Source: an uncultured Rhodospirillaceae bacterium
GTDB lineage: Bacteria; Pseudomonadota; Alphaproteobacteria; MPNO01
Length of the DNA stretch: 5,114 nucleotides
Direction of reading: 5' to 3'
Assembly (NCBI GenBank): GCA_937916005.1
Contig: CALGIA010000486.1
Coordinates: 1 to 5,114, forward strand
This document shows positions 1 through 5,114 of this stretch, in pieces. The first letter of the stretch is position 1, and each line of letters opens with the position of its first letter. Made by a program: the position numbers and the translations under genes. The notes beneath the pieces were generated by a model that ran no database searches, had not been told where the DNA came from, and worked only from the letters and a program-made list of their open reading frames with translations.

Positions 1-1040
1 AGAATCAGCATGCCCCAGACATCCAGCACCATGCCGAGCAGGATATAAAGCACGCTGAACATCAAAATCACCACCAGCGGCGGCATGCCGAGCCCGGTAA
101 TCCACGTTATGAGATCCTGGGTCAGCTCGGTCATGACGACGAACTTACCCATCATGTGGCCGCCGATGATGATGATGAAGATCATGCCAGTGGTATGCAT
201 GGTTTCAAGCAGACAGGTCCCCATAACGCTCCACGTCAGGCGGCGCATGACCAGCGCAATCCCGATCAGGCTGAAGACCCCGATGGCGGCGGCTTCGGTC
301 GGTGTGAAAATACCGCCATAGATGCCGCCGATCACCACGAGGAAGGTGATGATCACCGGCAGCAGCTTACTCAGCGAGTGAAGCTTTTCCGACATGGAGA
401 ATGTCTCGCCGACTGGGCCGAGGGCCGGATTCAAGACGCAGCGAATATAGATCGTCGCCGCGAAGCCGATGGTCAGCAGGATACCCGGAATGATCCCGGC
501 GATGAACAAGGCGCCGATCGATTGTTCGGTCCAGATGCCATAGACCACCAGGATGATACTGGGCGGAATAAGGATGCCGAGCGTGCCGGCCGAACTGATG
601 CTGCCCGAGGCGAGCCCATCGTCATAGCCATAGCGCCGCATGGCCGGCATGCACATGGGCCCCATGGTCGCGACCGCGGTGACGCTGCCGCCTGAAACCG
701 CCCCGAAACCGGCGCACGCGACCACCGAGGATATGGCCAGCCCGCCGGGCAGACGGCCCAGCCATTTATAGATGCAGTCATATAGATCGGCTGCGATCTC
801 GGTTCGATAGACAAGTTGTCCCATCAGAAAATAAAGCGGTATCGCCACGATGATAAAATTTGTGCCCTGTTCCACGAAAGTGATGGAAAGTTGGGTTTCG
901 GCATGGATCGGGCCGCCGACGATGAACAGCCCGACCGCCGCGGTGCCCAGCATGGAAATCCCGATCGGCACCCCGATCACGATCAGCACCAGCATGAAAC
1001 CGAAGGCGATCATCCCGATAGTTTGTGGTTCGAAAATCAT
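1..1040 (-). CDS. dctM: TRAP transporter large permease subunit DctM (3' end cut by window edge)
   Basis: This is the large membrane subunit of a tripartite ATP-independent periplasmic (TRAP) transporter, the channel-forming part that couples solute uptake to an ion gradient in the inner membrane. Reading the minus strand from the ATG at 1040-1038 gives 346 uninterrupted codons up to the window edge. Family members usually have about 425-450 residues, so roughly the last 80-100 are missing. The visible protein is very hydrophobic with many membrane segments. It shows DctM hallmarks: a Gly/Ser/Ala-rich stretch at residues 110-124 (GFGAVSGGSVTAVAT), MRRYGYDDGLASGSI at 134-148, GTLGILIPPSIILVVYG at 152-168, FTPTEAAAIG at 245-254 and LGMVLDVWGM near 335-344. 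The start is supported by a GGGGAG ribosome binding site (1049-1054) eight bases upstream and by an ATGA overlap with the stop codon of dctQ, which implies translational coupling. The family assignment is firm. The substrate cannot be read from this subunit. Confidence 0.95.
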   Translation of the reverse strand, partial: MIFEPQTIGMIAFGFMLVLIVIGVPIGISMLGTAAVGLFIVGGPIHAETQLSITFVEQGTNFIIVAIPLYFLMGQLVYRTEIAADLYDCIYKWLGRLPGGLAISSVVACAGFGAVSGGSVTAVATMGPMCMPAMRRYGYDDGLASGSISSAGTLGILIPPSIILVVYGIWTEQSIGALFIAGIIPGILLTIGFAATIYIRCVLNPALGPVGETFSMSEKLHSLSKLLPVIITFLVVIGGIYGGIFTPTEAAAIGVFSLIGIALVMRRLTWSVMGTCLLETMHTTGMIFIIIIGGHMMGKFVVMTELTQDLITWITGLGMPPLVVILMFSVLYILLGMVLDVWGMLI

Positions 1041-1558
1041 TCCACGTACTCCCCGGTATCTTCCTCGGCAAAGCTATCAAGGTTGAAGATCGCGGAGATC
1101 CCGCGGCACAGGAAGAAAACAATCAGGATCACGCTCATGACGAGCATCGCCACATGATGGAACCAGACCGGTAGTTCGAGATATTCGGTTACGCGATGAA
1201 GCTCGTAATCATACAGAAACTCTTCCAATTCATGACGGGACAGCAGATAGAAAAGCCAGATCCCAAGCGCGCTATAGACCACGGAGAAATATTGCTTAAC
1301 CCGGTCCGGGAGTAAGCCGTAAACCAGATCCATCCGGATATGACCATGCCGGCGCGTGCATTCGGGCACCGCGAAGGCGAATACCAGCAGCAACCACCAT
1401 TCGCTGAATTCCAGGGTCCAGATATAGGGTGAATTGAAAACGTAACGCAGGATCACATCGATCAGCACAATGATTGATATCATCGGCAGAATGATCCAGC
1501 CGCCAATGACGTCCAGTGTCCGTGTCACCGCGGACAACCAGGATTCTATCCGTTTCAT
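1037..1558 (-). CDS. dctQ: TRAP transporter small permease subunit DctQ
   Basis: This is the small integral membrane subunit of the TRAP transporter, which pairs with DctM in the inner membrane. Its 173 residues are a normal length for the family. Four hydrophobic segments are visible, at about residues 17-40, 50-67, 88-106 and 131-151, the usual DctQ layout. Typical family features are DVILRYVFNSP (34-44), the following WTLEFSEWW, the loop HGHIRMDLV (71-79) and ELPVWFHH near the start of helix four. The tail is acidic (SFAEEDTGEYVE). The ATG at 1558-1556 is the only ATG start possible, because an in-frame TAA lies eight codons upstream. It has no clear Shine-Dalgarno sequence, only a weak GGGCTC, unlike dctP and dctM. 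The gene lies 91 bases after the dctP stop, behind a strong RNA hairpin, and its stop overlaps the dctM start. Low translation relative to dctP is a reasonable inference. Substrate unknown. Confidence 0.95.
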   Translation of the reverse strand: MKRIESWLSAVTRTLDVIGGWIILPMISIIVLIDVILRYVFNSPYIWTLEFSEWWLLLVFAFAVPECTRRHGHIRMDLVYGLLPDRVKQYFSVVYSALGIWLFYLLSRHELEEFLYDYELHRVTEYLELPVWFHHVAMLVMSVILIVFFLCRGISAIFNLDSFAEEDTGEYVE

Positions 1559-1559
1559 A

Positions 1560-1649
1560 CGAAGAGCCCGAATTTGAGGTTATCGACATTCCCTCTCCCC
1601 CGCTTTTACATGGGCGGGAGAGAGGGGGTCTTATGTCGGTGTGTCTTCG
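1560..1649 (-). promoter_or_regulatory. Nested stem-loop structure in the dctP-dctQ intergenic region
   Basis: On the minus-strand RNA three pairs of complementary arms are nested. The inner stem pairs 1614-1626 with 1591-1603: 13 base pairs, GC-rich, with one G-U wobble and a 10-base loop. Outside it, CGACAT (1633-1638) pairs with ATGTCG (1584-1589). Outside that, CGAAGA (1644-1649) pairs with TCTTCG (1560-1565), and a further G-U pair is possible between 1650 and 1559. The structure therefore runs from the dctP stop codon to one base before the dctQ start codon. No U tract follows the inner stem on this strand, so it is not a classical intrinsic terminator. Known roles for hairpins between a binding-protein gene and its permease genes include protecting the upstream mRNA from 3' decay and lowering downstream expression. 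Either would suit this place. The inner stem is certain as sequence; the outer pairings could be partly chance. Confidence 0.75.
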
Positions 1650-2837
1650 CTAGTACATGCCCTTGATGGGCGAATGGATCGCCGCAAGCATGATGTCATT
1701 CGCCGACATGCCGGCGAACTTCTTGGACAGGGCCCGGACATCGGCAATGAACTGTCGCGCCGGGAGGGCCTTCTTCTCATTGGCGGCAATCCAGCTGCTG
1801 GTAATCGGCGCGAGGGTCGCTTCCCAGCGTTCCCGCTCCGCCGGGGCCAGATCAATTTTCTTGATCCCGTGATTTTTGATCATCATGTCCAGATGGATCG
1901 CATCGAGACGGTCATAGAAGTATTGGGCTTCAACCTGGGCATATTGCCGCGTCCAGTTCTGATAGACCGTCTTCAGATCGCTCGGCAGCCGGTCGAGCCA
2001 TTTGCCGGACGTGCAGTATTCGATGGTCAGAACATTGAACCCATTGGTGGTGCGGTACTTGGTGACTTCGTGCACCTTGAAGATCGGCGCGATGGCATCG
2101 CTTGAATGGATTGCATCCAGCGTGCCGCGCTGCATGGCGGTATAGGCGCTGGCAAGCGGCATGGACACCTGGGTCGCGCCCAACGCGCCGATGATCTTCG
2201 AATGATTGCCGCCGCCGGCGCGGATCTTCATGCCCTTGATGTCGGCGAGGTTATGGACCGGCCGCTGGGTAAACAGATGATACGGGCTGGTGTGGGCGAC
2301 ACGCGCGATTTTCACACCGGGGAAACGCTCAAATTCCTTTTTGAGGTAATTCGGATAGAGGGTTTCAGCCGTGGCGACCGCCTCATGGGCATTGCCGAAC
2401 ATGAAGGGCAGACCGAGCCCATGGACCATGTTGTAGTCCTTGGCCGTATAGAGCGAAAAGCATGGCGCGTGGTCGGACAGACCGGTACGGACCGCCTTGC
2501 GGCCGCCATTGGCGCTGTGCACGGTTTTGGACCAGGTGTCGTTGACCTTGATCTTGCCGCCCGACATTTTTTCGAGAATGGCGTATCCCTTGAGCTGGGA
2601 CTTGGCCAGCCCGGACACTTTGGGTACGTGGTGGCTGGTCTTGAAGATGACCGGTTTTCCCGTATAGGTCACCTTGGCGTCGCCGTAGCTGTCGAGCGTG
2701 CCGGCCACCCATTTGAGCACGACCGAAAGATTTTTATTCACGTCCGCCTTGGTCGTGCCGATATCTCCCGCCGATGCCGGCGTAATCGCCAGGCAAGCGG
2801 CAACGAGCCCAAAGCCCGCCAATTTCCTTTTGTACAT
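1650..2837 (-). CDS. dctP: TRAP transporter periplasmic substrate-binding protein (DctP family)
   Basis: This is the periplasmic solute receptor that captures the substrate, usually an organic acid, and delivers it to DctQ-DctM. The 395-residue product has a Sec signal peptide: MYKRK, a hydrophobic core, and a likely cleavage after ASA at residue 23. The DctP fold is recognisable from about residue 63 (VIFKTSHHVPKVSGLAKSQ, then MSGGKIKV at 91-98). The segment LADIKGMKIRAGG (197-209) contains Arg206, at the position of the conserved arginine that binds the substrate carboxylate in this family. It is followed by ALGATQVSMPLASAYTAMQ (218-236) and RGTLDAI (237-243), the usual second-lobe signature. 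The protein is longer than the usual 320-340 residues, partly because about 40 residues (24-62) precede the core. Two cysteines remain in the mature protein (126 and 275). The ATG is fixed by a strong TGGAGGGGA ribosome binding site (2841-2849). The ligand cannot be predicted, and dicarboxylate specificity should not be assumed from the name. Confidence 0.93.
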   Translation of the reverse strand: MYKRKLAGFGLVAACLAITPASAGDIGTTKADVNKNLSVVLKWVAGTLDSYGDAKVTYTGKPVIFKTSHHVPKVSGLAKSQLKGYAILEKMSGGKIKVNDTWSKTVHSANGGRKAVRTGLSDHAPCFSLYTAKDYNMVHGLGLPFMFGNAHEAVATAETLYPNYLKKEFERFPGVKIARVAHTSPYHLFTQRPVHNLADIKGMKIRAGGGNHSKIIGALGATQVSMPLASAYTAMQRGTLDAIHSSDAIAPIFKVHEVTKYRTTNGFNVLTIEYCTSGKWLDRLPSDLKTVYQNWTRQYAQVEAQYFYDRLDAIHLDMMIKNHGIKKIDLAPAERERWEATLAPITSSWIAANEKKALPARQFIADVRALSKKFAGMSANDIMLAAIHSPIKGMY

Positions 2838-2869
2838 GAATCCCCTCCATTTGATTTTTCAATGCATCC

Positions 2870-2910
2870 GGTTTAGTCCGGACTTTGCTATCGATTGTGT
2901 CCAATAAACC
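2870..2910 (-). promoter_or_regulatory. Interrupted inverted repeat upstream of dctP, possible operator
   Basis: On the plus strand GGTTTA (2870-2875) is mirrored by TAAACC (2905-2910), and inside this GGAC (2880-2883) is mirrored by GTCC (2899-2902). Within it lies ATTGTGTCCAAT (2894-2905), a 12-base near-palindrome that matches the ATTGTATACAAT form of some GntR-family (FCD subgroup) operators at 10 of 12 positions. The repeat ends 33 bases upstream of the dctP start, a plausible place for a repressor or activator of the transporter. I see no convincing -35/-10 pair in the gap. The best weak option is TTGCAT then, 17 bases later, GACAAT (on the minus strand, about 2925-2953). No regulator gene is in the window, so the operator reading is inference. 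Confidence 0.35.
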
Positions 2911-2934
2911 GAAAACGCAGAATCATTGTCACAC

Positions 2935-2962
2935 CACCCGACAAAGGATGCAATGTCTGGTG
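2935..2962 (-). terminator. Weak hairpin downstream of the multicopper oxidase gene
   Basis: On the minus strand CACCAGACA (2954-2962) can pair with TGTCGGGTG (2935-2943), eight of nine positions, leaving a 10-base loop. It starts 31 bases after the oxidase stop codon. No run of U follows directly; a TTTT appears only about 20 bases later. It could help stop or protect the oxidase transcript, but a classical intrinsic terminator is not shown. The 156-base gap and this hairpin suggest that dctP is transcribed separately from the oxidase. Confidence 0.3.
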
Positions 2963-2993
2963 AGGAACATTCAAAGGGGACGGAACACGCGAA

Positions 2994-4424
2994 TTACACG
3001 ACCCTGATCACGGCCACCATGCCGCCGGCCATGTGTTCCAGGATGTGGCAGTGAAACAGCCAGTCGCCGGGATTGTCGGCCAGGAAAGCGATATCGACTT
3101 TCTCGCCGGGCGCCATCAGGACCGTGTCACGCCATTCCCGGTGCCGCGTCGGTTTCCCATCCCGCGCAATGACGCGAAATGAGTGGCCGTGCAGATGGAT
3201 CGGATGATGCCAGGCGGTGTCGTTATCCATGGCCAGGATATAGCTGGCGCCGCGCGTCAGGGTCAGCATGGGGTCCATGACATTCCCGCTTGAGGCGACG
3301 CCATTGACCGCCCACATCTTGCCGCGCCGCATCATCTCGCGGATGTCGAGTTGTTGATCGCCCAGCATTGCGCCCGCCATCCGGCCCATCATGCCACCCG
3401 CGAAGGCGATTTCATGCCGCCGGGCCGATTTCATATCCGGTTCGGGCATGGTGTTGCGGGCCAGCTTTATGGGCGCGTCCATCGGGTTCGCGCGCAGTGG
3501 CGGCGCCTTGTCATAAACCAGATCGAGCAGGCGGTATTCCTGTCTCCGATAAAACCGGTCGGTGACCGAAAATTTCTGTTCCGGCGCGCCCGTCATGTCG
3601 ATGATCAGATCGGCCCGCATGGCCGGACCGAGCACGATCCTTCCCTCTTCCGGCTCGTGCGGCGTAACGGGCTGACCGTCGAGCGCGATGATTTTGGGAT
3701 TGTGGCCGGCAAATGCCAACGCAAAGTGCCGCGCATTGGCCACATTGATCAGGCGCAGCCGGACCCGTTCACCGGCGCGCACCGGGAAACTTTCCAGAAC
3801 ACGCCCATTCACCGTGACCGTGTTGCCGAGCCGCCCGCCATGGCTCATATCCATCCGGTTGTCGAAATTGCCGTCGATCTGGGCGTCTCGCTTCAGACGC
3901 CAATCGTCCAGCACCCAGGTGATATCCCGGTCCACTTTAACCGGCTCCGGCTCCTCGACGATCAACGCGCCGGACAGGCCGCGCGCGACCTGTTCGAAGC
4001 CCCGCTCGTGCGGGTGATACCAATAGGTTCCGGCGTCCGGCACGTCGAACTCGTAAACAAACCGCCCACCGGGCGCAATCGGCTTCTGGGTCAGATGGGA
4101 TACGCCGTCCATCCTGAAGGGCGTTCGAATCCCGTGCCAATGGATCGTTGTGTCCACGGCCAGGCGGTTTTCCACCACGACCTTGAGGCGTTCGCCCTGT
4201 TTAAGCCGAATTTCCGGCCCCGGAACGCTGCCGTCATAGGACCAGACTTTGGTCAACCCATGGGGCGGACCAGCCAGCGGCGCGGCTGAATTGGCGTGCG
4301 GCGTCAGACGAAATTCCCGAACAGTGGGGGCCGCGAGGACCGGCCACCCCGGCAGAGCGGCGGTAAGCACAAGCCCGCCGCCGAGTTTCAACGCCGTCCG
4401 CCGTGGAAGGGGTGATGTGAACAT
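2994..4424 (-). CDS. Tat-exported multicopper oxidase (CueO/CopA-like)
   Basis: This is a three-domain multicopper oxidase that couples one-electron oxidation of a substrate to reduction of O2 to water, acting in the periplasm. The 476-residue protein begins with a twin-arginine signal (PRRTALKLGGG, Arg8-Arg9), with cleavage probably around LAA at residues 30-32. All four copper motifs are present: HWHG (95-98), HPH (137-139), HHPIHLHGH (406-414) and HCHILEHMAGGM (458-469). From family knowledge, His407, Cys459 and His464 are the type 1 copper ligands, with Met469 axial, and the HxH pairs form the trinuclear site. Cupredoxin domains span about 35-160, 165-300 and 335-476. A methionine-rich stretch (345-370, seven Met) recalls the cuprous-ion segments of CueO and CopA, so copper tolerance is the likeliest role; laccase-like phenol oxidation is an alternative. 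The ATG is forced by an in-frame TAA three codons upstream, yet no Shine-Dalgarno sequence is visible. The gene sits 50 bases after the upstream gene and 156 bases before dctP. Confidence 0.93.
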   Translation of the reverse strand: MFTSPLPRRTALKLGGGLVLTAALPGWPVLAAPTVREFRLTPHANSAAPLAGPPHGLTKVWSYDGSVPGPEIRLKQGERLKVVVENRLAVDTTIHWHGIRTPFRMDGVSHLTQKPIAPGGRFVYEFDVPDAGTYWYHPHERGFEQVARGLSGALIVEEPEPVKVDRDITWVLDDWRLKRDAQIDGNFDNRMDMSHGGRLGNTVTVNGRVLESFPVRAGERVRLRLINVANARHFALAFAGHNPKIIALDGQPVTPHEPEEGRIVLGPAMRADLIIDMTGAPEQKFSVTDRFYRRQEYRLLDLVYDKAPPLRANPMDAPIKLARNTMPEPDMKSARRHEIAFAGGMMGRMAGAMLGDQQLDIREMMRRGKMWAVNGVASSGNVMDPMLTLTRGASYILAMDNDTAWHHPIHLHGHSFRVIARDGKPTRHREWRDTVLMAPGEKVDIAFLADNPGDWLFHCHILEHMAGGMVAVIRVV

Positions 4425-4463
4425 GGGGTTTTATATAAGGACGCCCTCGTAAAAAAAAGCGTC
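4425..4463 (-). promoter_or_regulatory. Possible promoter and short inverted repeat upstream of the multicopper oxidase
   Basis: On the minus strand TATATA (4432-4437, continuing AAAA) looks like a -10 element whose last base lies seven bases before the oxidase ATG. Transcription from it would begin at or next to the start codon. No good -35 hexamer stands at the usual spacing; a T tract of eight (4451-4458) lies there instead. GACGC (4459-4463) and GCGTC (4440-4444) form an inverted repeat around the T tract and could be a regulator site. I do not see the CueR-type dyad expected for a MerR-family copper promoter. The assignment is tentative. Confidence 0.35.
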
Positions 4464-4474
4464 GAATGGCCTCC

Positions 4475-5114
4475 TCACCCCGCTTTGCGGTTTTTCTCCA
4501 CCCAACTATCGACCAGGGCCACGGTCTGGTCGACCACCTCGGACCGCATGCCCATTTGATCGGCGATGGTTTTCACCAGGCAATCGGCCCGTTCGATGTT
4601 TTGTGCGCCGGCCAGTAGCGCGCGGGCGGCCGATGATGGTTTTTCCAGGCCGTTGGCGGCATTGGCGTATTTCTCGAACGGGACCTGGTCTCCCGCCGCC
4701 GCGCCCATTTTCCGGCACACGGAGCTGACCCATTCATAGACCAGGCGCGATGATTCAAGATCGCTGTGCACGGCTTCCTTGATCGAACGCATGTCGTCCT
4801 GCTGCACGCAGCGGTAATTGCCGGTCAACAGCATGGACCATTTGGCGAGCGGCACGAAGACCGACTCATGCACCTTGAGCTTGACGGGAAGTTCGATCTC
4901 GCCCGTCCCGTCGTCGAAACGGATCGCTTCGATATCGGCCTGCATCTGGCGCAGAATGGTGGTGTCTTTATCGGATTCGAACCGCGCCGCCTTGAAGTTG
5001 GTCGGCAGACTGACCTGCAGCACGTTGGTTTTTTCCTCCGGCGGGCGAAACGCCTGAGGATCGGGGCTGCACAGCGTGATCGTCGCCGGGTCGAAACTGT
5101 CCCACACCGACGGG
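4475..5114 (-). CDS. Ketopantoate reductase-like protein, C-terminal part (5' end cut by window edge)
   Basis: About 212 codons are visible, ending with TGA at 4477-4475. The frame stays open to the window edge, so the GTG at 5107-5105 is probably an internal valine, not the start, and the N-terminal part lies outside. The visible protein has no signal peptide or membrane segment and looks cytoplasmic. Its layout resembles the helical C-terminal domain of the ketopantoate reductase (ApbA/PanE) superfamily: LAKWSMLLTGNYRC where that family has its W-x-K-L-x-x-N segment, then a helix with an SxLESxRLVYEW pattern, then LEKPSSAARALLAGAQ and NIERADCLV followed by a helix ending VALVDSWVEKNRKAG. 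In that family the corresponding region with SS and E helps bind the keto-acid substrate, and the missing N-terminal half would be the Rossmann NAD(P)H domain. True ketopantoate reductase activity is not shown; a related 2-keto-acid or opine-type dehydrogenase is possible. The oxidase gene follows 50 bases downstream, so co-transcription cannot be excluded. Confidence 0.6.
   Translation of the reverse strand, partial: PSVWDSFDPATITLCSPDPQAFRPPEEKTNVLQVSLPTNFKAARFESDKDTTILRQMQADIEAIRFDDGTGEIELPVKLKVHESVFVPLAKWSMLLTGNYRCVQQDDMRSIKEAVHSDLESSRLVYEWVSSVCRKMGAAAGDQVPFEKYANAANGLEKPSSAARALLAGAQNIERADCLVKTIADQMGMRSEVVDQTVALVDSWVEKNRKAG

Noticed and set aside
156..695. A 179-codon open frame on the plus strand in the dctM region
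   Set aside because: The product is extremely rich in Asp, Arg, Gly and His, typical of the reverse of a membrane protein gene. The minus-strand dctM frame through here is uninterrupted and carries family motifs.
778..1122. A 114-codon minus-strand frame across the dctQ-dctM junction
   Set aside because: It is out of frame with both genes, and the translation looks like a frame shadow with no domain. Both real genes are intact, so no frameshift needs explaining.
1591..1626. The dctP-dctQ hairpin as a full intrinsic terminator
   Set aside because: On the transcribed strand the stem is followed by AATGTCG, with no U run. Full termination here would also cut off the membrane subunits from the dctP promoter.
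2106..2876. A 256-codon open frame on the plus strand opposite dctP
   Set aside because: It is antisense to a clear DctP gene, its product has no recognisable family, and it runs through the dctP ribosome binding site and upstream region.
3351..4289. A 312-codon open frame on the plus strand opposite the multicopper oxidase
   Set aside because: It lies wholly antisense to a gene with all copper motifs intact. Its product is rich in Arg, His, Asp and Pro with no recognisable domain, as expected for the mirror of a GC-rich coding sequence.
4451..4490. CCGC-AAA-GCGG hairpin plus the T tract as a terminator of the ketopantoate reductase-like gene
   Set aside because: The 4-bp hairpin (4480-4490) lies within the coding end and about 21 bases before the T tract, too far for a classical terminator, and no good stem directly precedes the T tract.
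4475..5107. The ketopantoate reductase-like frame as a complete 210-residue protein starting at GTG 5107
   Set aside because: The frame stays open to the window edge, and the protein begins in the middle of a fold, so the true start is most likely outside the window.

Overview
The window holds five protein-coding genes, all on the minus strand. Read in the direction of transcription (right to left) they are: the 3' part of a ketopantoate-reductase-like gene cut by the right edge; a Tat-exported multicopper oxidase; and a complete-order TRAP transporter set dctP-dctQ-dctM, whose dctM is cut by the left edge. The moderately high GC content, the TRAP transporter, the twin-arginine-exported copper oxidase and the general protein style suggest a Gram-negative proteobacterium, most likely an alphaproteobacterium. 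This is inference from style, not from a marker gene, and no genus can be named. I see no RNA gene, mobile element, CRISPR array or phage gene.

Right part (about 4425-5114): the C-terminal half of a protein resembling the C-terminal domain of the ketopantoate reductase (ApbA/PanE) superfamily. A 50-base gap with an AT-rich TATATAA element, an 8-base T tract and a short inverted repeat separates it from the multicopper oxidase. The oxidase (2994-4424) keeps the copper-ligand motifs of an active three-domain enzyme, and has a methionine-rich stretch like those of cuprous-ion-handling oxidases (CueO/CopA type).

Left part (1-2910): a 156-base gap precedes dctP and carries a weak hairpin after the oxidase and an interrupted inverted repeat that could be an operator for the transporter. 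dctP encodes the periplasmic substrate-binding protein, dctQ the small four-helix membrane subunit and dctM the large permease. dctQ and dctM overlap by ATGA, so they are probably translationally coupled. The 91-base dctP-dctQ gap is almost entirely covered by nested complementary arms, including a 13-bp GC-rich stem. This fits the need for more binding protein than membrane subunits from one transcript.

Functionally, the three left genes form one secondary transporter for an organic acid of unknown identity, driven by an ion gradient. The oxidase probably works separately in periplasmic copper detoxification or oxidation of cuprous ion or phenolic substrates. Nothing in the sequence links it directly to the transporter apart from shared orientation. 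The most notable non-coding signal is the dctP-dctQ intergenic RNA structure. I do not see convincing evidence for an entirely new biological system.
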